Below, piece by piece: positions 40,893 to 50,000 of a stretch of DNA of 64,000 nt (within the stretch, counting starts at the first letter, position 1; the number at the start of each line of letters is the position of its first letter). The DNA comes from Enterococcus pallens ATCC BAA-351 (GTDB lineage: Bacteria > Bacillota > Bacilli > Lactobacillales > Enterococcaceae), in NCBI RefSeq assembly GCF_000407485.1, contig NZ_ASWD01000005.1, positions 62,001 through 126,000 of the forward strand, in the 5' to 3' direction. Below the pieces are notes generated by a model. It was not told where the DNA came from, made no database searches, and saw nothing but the letters and a program-made list of their open reading frames with translations. A program made the position numbers and the translations under genes.

Positions 40893-40930
40893 AAAAAAAC
40901 GCCTCTCAAAAATTTTCGAGAGACGTTTTT
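40893..40930 (-). terminator. terminator of the pyridoxine kinase operon
   Basis: Stem 40899-40907 with 40918-40926 (one mismatch). The minus strand then has six T; the plus strand also has T6, so it can work both ways. Confidence 0.82.
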
Positions 40931-40931
40931 T

Positions 40932-41471
40932 CTAGTAGCTTGCTCTAGGACCACCAATATATTTTGCTCGACTTCTTAAGGCTGTTACGTGGGCTCCGCC
41001 TAGTTCTTTGATAGAAGGTCGGACGGGGACTTGAACGTGTTTAACGTGCATACCAATAGAGGTATCACCAATATCAACACCTGCTTGAGCAACAATGTGT
41101 TCCACCTCGACTGGGTCTGTGAATTGCTCAAAAGCAGCAACAGAACAAGAACCCCCGGCATGTAACACAGGCTTCACATTAACAATCTCCCAATCTTTTT
41201 TCTCAGCAAGTTCCCGTTCAACGACTAAGGCCCGATTAATATGCTCACAGCCTTGAACTGCCAAATAAATACCCTTGGGGTCCAGAATTTCTTTCAAGGT
41301 TTCGATAACCCATTCGCCGACCTCTTTACTCGAGCTCTTACCGATCATACCGCCGACAATTTCGCTAGTAGTACAACCTAATACAAATACATTTCCTGAT
41401 TTTAACTCGGCTTCGTTTAAAACATCTTGAACAATGGTCGTTAGCGTTTCTTTTAATTCTGCTTTTTCCAT
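40932..41471 (-). CDS. UPF0340 / TIGR01440 family protein
   Basis: 179 residues: the family blocks [26 protein letters not shown] and the C-terminal [17 protein letters not shown] are present (compare Bacillus YwlG). Function is not established in the family. The ATG at 41471 is chosen because upstream codons overlap the S-component gene and lack family sequence. It is the third gene of an operon with a vitamin B6-type kinase and an ECF S component, so a role around that vitamin is possible but unproven. Confidence 0.82.
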   Translation of the reverse strand: MEKAELKETLTTIVQDVLNEAELKSGNVFVLGCTTSEIVGGMIGKSSSKEVGEWVIETLKEILDPKGIYLAVQGCEHINRALVVERELAEKKDWEIVNVKPVLHAGGSCSVAAFEQFTDPVEVEHIVAQAGVDIGDTSIGMHVKHVQVPVRPSIKELGGAHVTALRSRAKYIGGPRASY

Positions 41472-41487
41472 ATCTGAAAACTTCCTT

Positions 41488-41982
41488 CTATTTAAATTGT
41501 AATCGATGAACGATGCGGTGCAATGCTTGGTAAAGTGGAAGCGTAACAGCAATACCGAAAAGATTTTGAACCAAATTAGTTGGCAATGAAGCAAAACCTG
41601 CTGGCCAACTGTAAAGCAATGCGGTAGCAAATGCGTACCCAACAATCATAAATAAACTAGCCAGTGAAAAGCCCAAAATCATTCCACCACGAGAGGAAAC
41701 CTTTTGATAGATTGCTCCTAAAATAAATCCTTGCAGGCCATGAATGACTATTGAAAAAAAGGCCCATTCAGGATAACCAGAAATTAAATCAATCAAGCCG
41801 CCACTTAAAGCTCCCACAGCTAATCCGCCAGCAGGACCAAACAATAAGGCTGAGGTATATATACCTGCTTCACAGAGAGTTACAAAGCCCTTTGTTGCTG
41901 GAACCGGAATAATAAACATGATTGAGAGTGTGACTGTTAAGGCTACCATCATTGCTAATGTAGTTAATGTTTTTACTTTCAT
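41488..41982 (-). CDS. ECF transporter S component, probably for pyridoxine or a related ring
   Basis: 164 residues with five to six membrane helices and the ECF-S style ([36 protein letters not shown]). S components bind the vitamin and share an EcfAA'T energising module encoded elsewhere. The start overlaps the kinase stop (ATGA), so the two are coupled, and the kinase phosphorylates pyridoxine or hydroxymethylpyrimidine; the substrate is inferred from that. Thiamine-precursor uptake is the main alternative. Confidence 0.78.
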   Translation of the reverse strand: MKVKTLTTLAMMVALTVTLSIMFIIPVPATKGFVTLCEAGIYTSALLFGPAGGLAVGALSGGLIDLISGYPEWAFFSIVIHGLQGFILGAIYQKVSSRGGMILGFSLASLFMIVGYAFATALLYSWPAGFASLPTNLVQNLFGIAVTLPLYQALHRIVHRLQFK

Positions 41983-42764
41983 TTCTTATCCTCCTTAAAC
42001 CAAACATTTCCATCGCCATTTTTCAGCACAACCCCATGTTGAATGGCCTGATAAACAAATTTTTTACTCCGGTGAATAGCTTCAACTGGCGATTGTCCTA
42101 GCACTAAGTTGGAAGCAATTGCCGAAGCGAAACTACAGCCTGCGCCATTAATCGTTTTCGCGGTCAGCTTTGGTTTACTGAATTGTTTAAACTGATGGCC
42201 ATCATAATAAAGATCCAGCGCTGTTTTTCCAGCTAAACGTTGTCCACCCTTAATTACCACTGTAGTATTGCCCTGCTGCTGAATAATTTTTGCAGCCTGT
42301 TGCATTGAGGTCTCGTCAGTAATAACCAGATCGCTTAATAATTCGGCTTCTTTCAAATTGGGCGTGACAATAGTAGCTAATGGAAATAATTCCTGCATCA
42401 ACAAATCCCGATAACGTTTCTGATAAACCTCGGTTGTTTCTTTGAAAGCCAATACCGGATCCAGAACGATTGGTACATTTTGCTTCTGTAAAAATTGTTT
42501 GATTACTGGAATTGAATCTGGGTGATGGATTAGTCCAATTTTAATGCCGTCCAAATCCACTCCTGATTGAATAGTTTGCAGCTGCTGATCCAAAAGTTCT
42601 GGTGAAAGATCTTGGATAATAAATTCTTCGTTTTCAACAATAGCTATACATGTAATGGCTGTTAGACCAAATAATCGATACTGTTCAAAGGTTTTTAAGT
42701 CTGCTTGCAGACCACCGCCGCCCAATGTATCTGATCCTGCTATGGTTAAGATAGTTTTTGTCAT
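41979..42764 (-). CDS. pdxK: pyridoxine/pyridoxal kinase (PdxK/ThiD family)
   Basis: 261-residue ribokinase-fold kinase: TIAGSDTLGGGGLQADLKTF at the N terminus, the IVLDPVLAFK strand, VVIKGGQRL, and the anion hole/catalytic base block TINGAGCSFASAIASNL, where the usual G(T/A)GD aspartate is replaced by GAGCSF, as in pyridoxal/HMP kinases of the ThiD2/PdxK type with a Cys. It phosphorylates vitamin B6 or the thiamine pyrimidine. GGAGG precedes the ATG. Confidence 0.82.
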   Translation of the reverse strand: MTKTILTIAGSDTLGGGGLQADLKTFEQYRLFGLTAITCIAIVENEEFIIQDLSPELLDQQLQTIQSGVDLDGIKIGLIHHPDSIPVIKQFLQKQNVPIVLDPVLAFKETTEVYQKRYRDLLMQELFPLATIVTPNLKEAELLSDLVITDETSMQQAAKIIQQQGNTTVVIKGGQRLAGKTALDLYYDGHQFKQFSKPKLTAKTINGAGCSFASAIASNLVLGQSPVEAIHRSKKFVYQAIQHGVVLKNGDGNVWFKEDKK

Positions 42765-42917
42765 AACAACCTCCTTATGTTTTCTTATTATAAACATTGT
42801 TATAAAAAACAAAACAGCCAATTGGTTGTTTTGTTACTCATCCAATTTAAGAAGTGTAATCATTTGTGAGAATTAGCGGAATCGGTTAGGATTGAGAAAA
42901 AGAAGGAGGAATCGCAA

Positions 42918-43541
42918 ATGAAAGTATTTGTTGCCGGAGCAACTGGCAGAGTTGCGCAACAGTTAATTGATCGCTTAGTAGAAAAGGGTCACTTTGTTTA
43001 TGCTGGAGCAAGAAGAGAAAATGAAATTCCTGAAAGTGATCAAGTAAAACCAGTTCATTTAGATTTACATGAAGATGTAGCTGATTTGGCAAAAACTTTA
43101 GGTGATGCAGAAGCTGTTTATTTTGTGGCAGGCTCACGAGGTAAGGATTTGCTGCAAACAGATTTATATGGCTCAGTAAAATTAATGCAAGCAGCCGAAC
43201 AAGAAGGAATTGGACGATACATTCAATTAAGTTCATTGTTTGCTTTAGTTCCAGAAAACTGGAGCGACAGTATTTTGGAATACAATATAGCTAAATATTT
43301 TTCTGATTCTTGGTTAATCAATAATACTGATTTAGATTATACAATTATTCAACCTGGTTCCTTAAAAGAAGAAAAAGGTAGTGGAAAAATTACTACGACC
43401 ATTGAAAAACGCAGTGAAAACTCCATCGAGAATGTCGCAACTGTTCTATCGGAAGTTTTGGAACGTCCAAATACTTATCAAAAAGTTATTCTGATGGGTG
43501 ATGGTGATACGCCAATTGACGAAGCACTTGCGGCTATCTAA
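42918..43541 (+). CDS. NAD(P)-binding SDR-type oxidoreductase
   Basis: 207 residues of the atypical short-chain family (YwnB/YhfK-like, NAD(P)H-binding). The dinucleotide motif GATGRVAQQ (residues 7-15), then YVAGSRGKD-type strand, and YNIAKYFSDSWL, whose YxxxK pair could be catalytic, are visible. The substrate is not deducible. AAGGAGG lies before the ATG. It is the only plus-strand gene between two minus-strand vitamin operons and shares a terminator with the next gene. Confidence 0.83.
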   Translation: MKVFVAGATGRVAQQLIDRLVEKGHFVYAGARRENEIPESDQVKPVHLDLHEDVADLAKTLGDAEAVYFVAGSRGKDLLQTDLYGSVKLMQAAEQEGIGRYIQLSSLFALVPENWSDSILEYNIAKYFSDSWLINNTDLDYTIIQPGSLKEEKGSGKITTTIEKRSENSIENVATVLSEVLERPNTYQKVILMGDGDTPIDEALAAI

Positions 43542-43578
43542 AAAAATGCAGCACACAGATTGAGTGTGCTGCATTTTT
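43541..43578. terminator. bidirectional terminator
   Basis: A perfect 10-bp stem (43547-43556 with 43564-43573, TGCAGCACAC/GTGTGCTGCA), flanked by T-runs on both strands, between convergent genes. Confidence 0.9.
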
Positions 43579-44034
43579 CTAATCATAATATTGAATTTCT
43601 GCTTGTTGTTGATCAAAGTCTATGAGTAATTGAAATCCTTTCTCCTGCTCATCTTGATCCCAAATCTCGACGAAACGAGGGAGAATTTCAATTAGAATTT
43701 CGGTGTCCTTGTGAGGGTAGGCGTTGTAGCTTTTCTCCCAATATTTTTGGTATAACTGATGGAAAACTTGTCCAGGTTCTTCAGCTACTAAACCATGATT
43801 TACAGCTTTCCCTTCAATTTGTACTCCCCAATAACAAATCGCTACATTAGGATTTTCGATCAATTGTTTTGTTTTTCGAAAATTTTTATCTGTTTTGAAG
43901 AGTAGACGACCTTCATGAATAATCACACTAACATTCCTTACAGTAACATGATCATTCAAACTAGTAGCTAAGGCCATAATTTTTTTCTTGCCAAGCTTCT
44001 TATAAAATTGTTCTAAAGCTGTTTGAAATTCCAT
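43579..44034 (-). CDS. pyridoxamine 5'-phosphate oxidase-like flavoprotein
   Basis: 151 residues of the small split-barrel FMN-binding family (IMALATSLNDHVTVRNVSVI then LLFKTDKNFRKTKQL). It shares one base with the ribU stop, so it is co-transcribed with the riboflavin importer and controlled by the same FMN riboswitch, which fits a flavin-dependent enzyme. Substrate unknown; general pyridoxine oxidase activity is not implied. Confidence 0.82.
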   Translation of the reverse strand: MEFQTALEQFYKKLGKKKIMALATSLNDHVTVRNVSVIIHEGRLLFKTDKNFRKTKQLIENPNVAICYWGVQIEGKAVNHGLVAEEPGQVFHQLYQKYWEKSYNAYPHKDTEILIEILPRFVEIWDQDEQEKGFQLLIDFDQQQAEIQYYD

Positions 44035-44633
44035 CAGCTAAACTCCCGTCTTAAGAAAATTGCTCGCAAGCGATCCATTGATAGATAGACGATACTGGAG
44101 CATACCCCAAATTTTATTAAATTAAAGGGAACGATACCGATAATTACTAATTTCCCAACACTATCTACAAACGGGTTTACCGCTTGAGTCATTGCGATAA
44201 TGGCGTCCATTGATAAACCGTAAAGTGTTGCGTAAAAAGGAATAATGAAGTAGATATTTGATAGACAAGCTACTACGATCGCAGAAATTGTTCCTGCCAG
44301 CATCCCCAAAAATGCTTGCTGCTTAGTGTTAGACCGTTGATAAAAGAACCATGATGGTAAAATGAAACTGGCGCTTAAAAGAAAATTCTGAATTTCCCCT
44401 GTGAACATAGAAGAGGTTCCTACTGTAGCTAACTTGATTAATAGTTTAATCAAGACAATCATTAAGCCAGAGACCGGCCCTAACAGAAACGTTCCAATCA
44501 GCTCTGGAACACCTGCCAGATCAAAGTCCATAAATGGCGGCATGAAGGGCAATGGGAATTTGAACATCATGAGTAAATAAGCAATAGCACCTAAAATAGC
44601 AGTTAATACGAGTTTTCTTGCAGTGAATTTCAT
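44034..44633 (-). CDS. ribU: riboflavin ECF transporter S component RibU
   Basis: 199 residues, six membrane helices, with the RibU pattern (FPLPFMPPFMDFDLAGVPELIGTFLLGPVSG). It captures riboflavin and needs the shared EcfAA'T module, which is not in the window. An AAGGTG site precedes the ATG. It lies downstream of an FMN riboswitch, which supports the substrate call strongly. Confidence 0.93.
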   Translation of the reverse strand: MKFTARKLVLTAILGAIAYLLMMFKFPLPFMPPFMDFDLAGVPELIGTFLLGPVSGLMIVLIKLLIKLATVGTSSMFTGEIQNFLLSASFILPSWFFYQRSNTKQQAFLGMLAGTISAIVVACLSNIYFIIPFYATLYGLSMDAIIAMTQAVNPFVDSVGKLVIIGIVPFNLIKFGVCSSIVYLSMDRLRAIFLRREFS

Positions 44634-44699
44634 CTTGTCACACCTTTCTTAAACATAAAAAAGAACCTTACAACAAATTCGCAAGGCACAGCAAAGTAG

Positions 44700-44744
44700 A
44701 AAAAAGGTGCTCAAATAGACCAAGGAAAGGTCACTAAACACGCC
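44700..44744 (-). terminator. riboswitch expression platform terminator
   Basis: On the minus strand, GGCGTG... pairs with ...GCACC, with an upper GACC/GGTC stem (44729-44732 with 44718-44721), followed by T6 (44700-44705). It lies between the FMN aptamer and ribU and would end transcription when FMN is bound. Confidence 0.7.
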
Positions 44745-44750
44745 TATTTT

Positions 44751-44859
44751 TCTTCTTCCATCCAGACTGTACTGTCGGTCTCAGAATTGCACTGAGTCAA
44801 CCTAAAAAGGCTCGCGGACTATCACCGCCGGTCGGGAATTTAACCCTGCCCTGAAGAAC
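44751..44859 (-). promoter_or_regulatory. FMN riboswitch (RFN element) of ribU
   Basis: The minus strand reads the conserved RFN pieces in order: a P1 strand TTCTTC, then AGGGCAGGGT, AATTCCCGACCGGCGGTGATAG, GCGAGCC, the variable arm, and the closing TGGATGGAAGAA. FMN binding would favour the downstream terminator and stop riboflavin uptake. Confidence 0.93.
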
Positions 44860-45024
44860 TATTGTGTCTATTTTCACATATCAAATCTGAAATTGCAAGC
44901 GTTTTTTAATTTTTTTCTTAGCAATCTATCGACTTTTTCTCATTAAAGACTAAAAAAAGTAGGCAGAGATATGATAAACTAGACGAAGTAACATTGAAGC
45001 AGAAAACTATTTTATCTATGAAAT

Positions 45025-45651
45025 GTGGTGAATACCATCATAAAGAAATCAAAAGCAATCAACTATTACATAAAACAAAAAGGACTAACCAAGGATCAGG
45101 CAGAATATCGTTGGCAGAAAACACATCGCCAGTACGAGGAGCTTGAGGCCTTGTTTTTATCCATTTACGCCGATACAACTGTCACTTTTGAAGAAAAACC
45201 AGAAAAGCTTAAGGCGTTAACGATTTATCAATGGATTAGTTTTGCCTTAATTTTTGTTGTGCCTTTTGTACTCGTAGCAACTTCTAAAGGGGAACGTACC
45301 GAATTATTTTACGTGGTGGTCTTCATCTTGCTGGTATCCAATTTATGGATAGCTGCTGCGATTAATCAGAAAAAAACTGAAGAGCTGCAAAACCAAAAGG
45401 CAGAGGCCCTGATGCGAAACAATCAAGAAGTCATTGATAAATTACGTAGAATTCAACATTTGGAAAGAGCCATGTATTACCAAAAACCGGAATTGCTATT
45501 GGCTTTGCATAAATTGAAACCTGAAGAGGTGAAACAAGATGAAGAAGAAGCTTACAGAGATGAGTCTGGAGGAACTTTGGCAGCTGTTTCCCATCGAATT
45601 GAGCAGCTCAAAAGCCGAGTGGCAAACTTATTATCAAGAAATCGAAAGTAA
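45025..45651 (+). CDS. hypothetical membrane protein with coiled-coil tail
   Basis: 208 residues, not recognised. An N-terminal soluble stretch, two membrane helices (about residues 70-85 and 92-112) and a Gln/Glu/Lys-rich helical tail. The start is unsure: GTG codons at 45025 and 45028 have no clear ribosome site. The last 113 bases overlap the next gene in another frame, unusually long, so the true C terminus may have been shifted by an indel. Confidence 0.55.
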   Translation: MVNTIIKKSKAINYYIKQKGLTKDQAEYRWQKTHRQYEELEALFLSIYADTTVTFEEKPEKLKALTIYQWISFALIFVVPFVLVATSKGERTELFYVVVFILLVSNLWIAAAINQKKTEELQNQKAEALMRNNQEVIDKLRRIQHLERAMYYQKPELLLALHKLKPEEVKQDEEEAYRDESGGTLAAVSHRIEQLKSRVANLLSRNRK

Positions 45652-46117
45652 GCTGAAGGATTGGATTCCAGAAGAAAACCTTCTAAGGATTTCTCACATT
45701 GGCAGCACAGCGATAAAAGAGATAAAAGCCAAGAACATTGTAGATGTTTTGGTAGAGCTGGCACCTAATACTAATCTTCAATCCGTAGCAAGTAGGTTAG
45801 AGCAACAAGATTGTCTTATCATGTCAACAACGGAAAAACGAATTTCTTTAAATCTCGGCTATACACCACAAGGATTCGCTGAAAAGGTTTATCATATCCA
45901 TCTACGTTATGTTGGAGACAATGATGAATTATATTTTCGTGATTATTTAAACCAATTCCCAGATACAGCTCACGAATATGAACAATTAAAAGAAGCTCTA
46001 GCTGTTGCGTATCGGAATGATCGAAATCGATATACTGATGAGAAAGGAGCTTTTATCAAGCAGGTTACTACAAAAGCCAAAAAGCTTTATGGAGTAAAAT
46101 ATAATAATCAAACATAA
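45539..46117 (+). CDS. GrpB family protein (UPF0157)
   Basis: 192 residues with the family start MSLEELWQLFPIEL and the RISHIGSTAIKEIKAKNIVDVLVEL block, which resembles a nucleotidyltransferase fold. GrpB is of unknown reaction, although some relatives are linked to coenzyme A metabolism. GAGGTG lies before the ATG. Its N terminus overlaps the preceding gene by 113 bases, but the family match shows that this frame is real. Confidence 0.85.
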   Translation: MKKKLTEMSLEELWQLFPIELSSSKAEWQTYYQEIESKLKDWIPEENLLRISHIGSTAIKEIKAKNIVDVLVELAPNTNLQSVASRLEQQDCLIMSTTEKRISLNLGYTPQGFAEKVYHIHLRYVGDNDELYFRDYLNQFPDTAHEYEQLKEALAVAYRNDRNRYTDEKGAFIKQVTTKAKKLYGVKYNNQT

Positions 46118-46360
46118 ATAGCGGTCGACTGCTTAAACAGAAAGATCATTAGGTAGTATCAAAAGAATTAGAAACTGGCTGCAAAGTAGAAAATCCTTTT
46201 GATACTTTTGCTAAGACTAAAAATCGGATTATGGCTGACTGATGAGATAGATCAGCTTTTTCTTTAGACTCGTCTAACAAGAGGAGTCTTTTTGTTGTAT
46301 GGTTATTGTTAGGAGAATGAGAAATAGGGTGTTAGAATTAAAAAAGAAGGAGGAAGAACG

Positions 46361-46726
46361 ATGCAAGAGGATTGGTTAATGCGTCAATTGCAAATTGTAC
46401 CTAAACAATTGCCGACGATAAAACAAACCAATAATGACCCGTTAATTGAAGTGGAAGATTCGCTAACTGGTGAGAAGCGGTCGGTTTCCTTAACGCAATA
46501 TATGCATGAAAATGTTTTATTAAGAAATATTTGCGAAGCTGAGGATGTATTTTTTGCCCATCTTCATCTTTTAACAAGTCATCAAATTACATCCATTTCT
46601 TCCTGGTTTTATCGAAAGCTGGCAAACATCTCTGAAACTGAACTCCTTCAAGCGAATTTCTCGGTAGAGGAAATTCGTCAAGGACAAGATGAAATCCAAC
46701 GACTTTTGAGTCAGCGAGATAACTGA
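46361..46726 (+). CDS. hypothetical protein
   Basis: 121 residues, soluble and helical, with a central stretch containing HLHLLTSHQITSI. I know no family. A GGAGGAAG site precedes the ATG, and another small gene follows after 25 bases, suggesting a two-gene unit. Confidence 0.55.
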   Translation: MQEDWLMRQLQIVPKQLPTIKQTNNDPLIEVEDSLTGEKRSVSLTQYMHENVLLRNICEAEDVFFAHLHLLTSHQITSISSWFYRKLANISETELLQANFSVEEIRQGQDEIQRLLSQRDN

Positions 46727-46751
46727 TAAATTTAATAAGTGTGGTGGAAGT

Positions 46752-47252
46752 ATGTCAGATTTAGCAACAGATATCATGCAATGGCTGGAACATTCTGCAG
46801 CCCAAAAAAGAAACAGCAAACAGTTAGCTTATTATGATCAACTTTGGCAAGACTTAATCCTTGAGATTCAGCGAATCGAAGGGTGCGAAGCTCCAATGGA
46901 CTATGAAGCGGATTTTGCTCGAATGGCTCAGTATTCAGGACCTCTTTATCGAGTTCATCACCAATTTGAACCTGAGCATCCTTTTGGTATAGTAGAGTCA
47001 GCTTCCTTTGTTTCTTGGACTAAGCAAAAAAAGTTCGCTGAGTATTCTTGGCTTGAAAAAGGGAAAGAAATATTGTTTATTGAAGGGAAGGCCGAATTTC
47101 CTGAAATAGGGATTGACTTAGCAGGAATAAAAAATTGGGCCAATAAGTATGAACACCCTTTAGCCTTTAACAAATGTGAAGCAGAACAAGAGGTTGTGTT
47201 CCCATTAAAGCTAGAACACATTGTTCATATGGAGATTAGATTGATAGCCTAA
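46752..47252 (+). CDS. hypothetical protein
   Basis: 166 residues, soluble, no signal sequence. The middle reads like a small beta-rich domain (ILFIEGKAEFPEIGIDLAGIKNW). Not recognised. GTGGTGG precedes the start. An intrinsic terminator includes its stop codon. Confidence 0.55.
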   Translation: MSDLATDIMQWLEHSAAQKRNSKQLAYYDQLWQDLILEIQRIEGCEAPMDYEADFARMAQYSGPLYRVHHQFEPEHPFGIVESASFVSWTKQKKFAEYSWLEKGKEILFIEGKAEFPEIGIDLAGIKNWANKYEHPLAFNKCEAEQEVVFPLKLEHIVHMEIRLIA

Positions 47253-47278
47253 GACAAATTGTCTAGGCTGTTTTTTTT
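47246..47278 (+). terminator. terminator after the two hypothetical genes
   Basis: AGCCT/AGGCT and AGAC/GTCT stems with one bulged base, then eight T. Confidence 0.87.
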
Positions 47279-47910
47279 AGTAAAAAAGTTAAATGTCTAA
47301 GGGAAGAGGGAAGCCTCTGTTTAAACTAATCTTTTAGATTACGTAACTAGGTAATGAAACCAGAATCATTCAGTAATAAGGGTGGATACTGAATTGACTA
47401 AAAGACATTTAATCGTTCAATAGTAACCTAAAGTGATTTCTTTCACAATCATAATGAAAATTTTAGTTTATCCGGCTAATTGATAGTAAAATTTCCTGCA
47501 TTAGTGATTTACTCAAAGTTATGATTGCTTTTAAGTTTCAATGCAGTTTGTTTTACGTTCTGTTTAACAACTAATCATGGCTGATAAAAAAGTTATAAGA
47601 AATTCGAATTGAAGTCGATAAAACAAATAGGCAAAAGATTCTCGATAAAAGTAGTTTTTTTGGACAAAGTTACAGTAAAAAGACTGATGATATAAAACTA
47701 TGAAATTGAATAGAAATCATGAATAATGAGTTTTTGATGATTCGTCCATAGATATCTAAACACCAAAATCTCTTATATAACTTTGTTTAATGTATATTAT
47801 GTAAACTAAAATAAAAATTTGTACAAACTTACGTATCCTTAGCAAAATCCCTGTATCATCAGCATTCGCATCGTTATATTCTCTAAAGCTACCAAATTAT
47901 GATGATTTTC
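47279..47910. other. long AT-rich gap without a gene
   Basis: About 630 bases with no open frame having a ribosome site on either strand. It includes scattered TATAAT-like elements and many short A/T runs. It may be the remains of a lost gene; nothing firmer can be seen. Confidence 0.4.
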
Positions 47911-47953
47911 AAAAAATCTAAAGAGCTTTTAAGTAAAATAAGCTCTTTAGATT
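47911..47953 (-). terminator. terminator of the sigma/anti-sigma operon
   Basis: A perfect 14-bp stem (47915-47928 with 47940-47953), with six T following on the minus strand. Confidence 0.9.
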
Positions 47954-47959
47954 CTTCTC

Positions 47960-49315
47960 TTAGTCTAACTTCAACTGCTGATCATTAATCTTAACAGCTT
48001 CCAAAGTATCTACATTAATCAAACCAAATTGCCATTCATAGGAATCGTCTTTTTCCTGATATTCTACAGTTAGTTTCTTGGTTGTACCATCCTTTAACAC
48101 AATTTCAATTGGTGCACCGTTTAATGATCCCGTATGTTCAAAACTAATGGAAATTGGTGATAATCGAATATTTTTTAATTGAATTTTTTGTTCGTTAACA
48201 GTTACAGTCTGATTTGGTAAATTCTTTGCCGGCAGTTCTTTTGGTTCCTGCAGCTGAATTGGCCAGTTTCCTTTTTGATACGTATCTGATACAAATCCTT
48301 CAACATATAAATCATAGTCAGCCAATTCTTTTTCACTTATTTCGAATATACGTTCGTAATAATCAGAACGTCCAGTTTCATTGCTATGAGTTCCTGCATC
48401 AACGCTATAGGAAGCGATTTCTTTTAGGGTATTTCCTGTATTTCGATTTTTTAAGTTAATAAAGGTTGCTGAACCGACTGTATTGATTTCTTTTATTTGT
48501 AAATGCAGCAACCCATCTTTGACACCTATCGCAGTTATTTCTGCATATTTTCCTAGTTTTAAAGGATCTTTTGAAGGTGTTAGATAAGTTTTTGATAGTT
48601 TTTCAAAGTCTAAGGATAAACGTTCTAATTCTTTTGGGTCTGCACCTCCACCATAACCTTCAGTGGCAGAACGATTCTCCCATTTATTAGACAGAGGAAT
48701 TTCCTGCCAGGGAACAGAATAAGTTTCTTGAAAATCTTTTCTATGGCTAGTAAAACTTTCTAATACATAACCGGGCTTTATTTTCTTCTCCCATTCAACT
48801 GCTTGAGTAATAAGTGTAGCGGTTTTAGTTGTGTTATCGTAGTCAACAACACGGCTGTTTCCTCCGTTGAGCATTCTCCAGCTTTCAATTTGAGTATCTT
48901 CAGCTAGTCGATCGCCAGTCAAATCGGTCAGCTGTGCAACAAAATAAGTCGTATTTCCGTCTTTAAAAGAACCAACTGCTTTCAAACGGATTCCTTGATC
49001 CTCCACTTCTTGATCCAATCGGTCTGAGTTAGCCAGCAGCACCTCAATTTCAGACCCGAAATGTTTTTGGTAAATCAGGCGCAATTCATCACGGAATGTA
49101 AAGGCCGTCAACAATAGGATACTAGCAGCTGCCACAGCAATTATCGCCATTTTTCTATAAGAAAGTTTTTTTGTTGGTTTTGCTAGTTTTTTAGTATGAA
49201 ATTGTTTTTTGATAGTTTCGGTATTTTTTTCTGTTAATGGTAGTTCTGAATACTCTAAAAATAGATCCAGCTGTTCATCAGTTAAGTATTCGAAAGGATG
49301 TTTTTTCTTATTCAC
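47960..49315 (-). CDS. anti-sigma factor (DUF4179-type) membrane protein
   Basis: 451 residues: a short cytoplasmic N-terminal region (about 1-50; anti-sigma binding is expected there), one membrane helix (about 57-73) and a large extracellular part of the DUF4179 kind (FRDELRLIYQKHFGSEIEVLL, then many beta strands). The start overlaps the sigma gene by eight bases. Such pairs sense surface stress by releasing the sigma factor, possibly through proteolysis; the signal is unknown. Confidence 0.83.
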   Translation of the reverse strand: MNKKKHPFEYLTDEQLDLFLEYSELPLTEKNTETIKKQFHTKKLAKPTKKLSYRKMAIIAVAAASILLLTAFTFRDELRLIYQKHFGSEIEVLLANSDRLDQEVEDQGIRLKAVGSFKDGNTTYFVAQLTDLTGDRLAEDTQIESWRMLNGGNSRVVDYDNTTKTATLITQAVEWEKKIKPGYVLESFTSHRKDFQETYSVPWQEIPLSNKWENRSATEGYGGGADPKELERLSLDFEKLSKTYLTPSKDPLKLGKYAEITAIGVKDGLLHLQIKEINTVGSATFINLKNRNTGNTLKEIASYSVDAGTHSNETGRSDYYERIFEISEKELADYDLYVEGFVSDTYQKGNWPIQLQEPKELPAKNLPNQTVTVNEQKIQLKNIRLSPISISFEHTGSLNGAPIEIVLKDGTTKKLTVEYQEKDDSYEWQFGLINVDTLEAVKINDQQLKLD

Positions 49316-49880
49316 AACTATTCACCTCGTTAATGAAATCTTGATATTCCAGAAATTCATGCAGTTTTTTCTTTCCTCGATACAAGCGATTGTCTACTTC
49401 TTTGCTGGATAAACCTAACTGCTTTTGAATCTCGCTAGGCTTCATTTCATAAAAAAAGCGCATAATTAAAATTCTACGGGTCGGTTCTTCCAGCTTCATC
49501 ACTGCATCATACAAATCCTGCCACGCAATATCTTCGTCCTTTTGTGCTGTTTCTGATAAATAGAGTTCGTTAACTTCACCAATATCTTCGTGCTGATGCC
49601 GGCTTTTTCCTTTCAATTTGTTGAGGGCTAAACTCTTTGTCATAATAACTAGATAACTTTTTAAACTGCCTTTTTTAGGTTTGTATTTTTCTGGCTGCTG
49701 CCAAAGACGTAAAAATACATCACTAATCACTTCTTCTATATCCATTTGCTGATTGGAATTTTTAACAGTTAATATGGTTGCTGCCACCGCCCATAACAAT
49801 TTGCTGTATTGATCAATAAGCTGATCAAAAAACTGTTCATCGCCAGCAAGTAATTTAGTTTTCACTTCCTCATCTGTCAT
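49308..49880 (-). CDS. ECF-type RNA polymerase sigma factor
   Basis: 190 residues with region 2 (EEVISDVFLRLWQQPEKY, about 55-75) and region 4 (DAVMKLEEPTRRILIMRFFYEMKPSEIQKQLGLS, about 125-160). The ATG at 49880 follows GGGAGGG. It lacks other sigma-70 regions. It should direct transcription of stress genes when freed from the anti-sigma gene that follows. A sigma-specific promoter in the window could not be picked out. Confidence 0.88.
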   Translation of the reverse strand: MTDEEVKTKLLAGDEQFFDQLIDQYSKLLWAVAATILTVKNSNQQMDIEEVISDVFLRLWQQPEKYKPKKGSLKSYLVIMTKSLALNKLKGKSRHQHEDIGEVNELYLSETAQKDEDIAWQDLYDAVMKLEEPTRRILIMRFFYEMKPSEIQKQLGLSSKEVDNRLYRGKKKLHEFLEYQDFINEVNSCE

Positions 49881-49940
49881 AGCTACCCTCCCTTTCACTA
49901 ACAATACAACCGAAATATGTGAAATTCCTCAGACAGCATG

Positions 49941-49986
49941 AAAAAAACGCTCACTAAACAAAAATGTTTTAGGAACGTTTTTTTGA
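49941..49986. terminator. candidate terminator between the Qnr-like and sigma genes
   Basis: AACG/CGTT and CTAAACA/TGTTTTAG arms form a bulged hairpin with A-runs and T-runs on its two sides; it serves the minus-strand gene ending at 50001. Confidence 0.6.
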
Positions 49987-50000
49987 ATAAGATGAGATGG

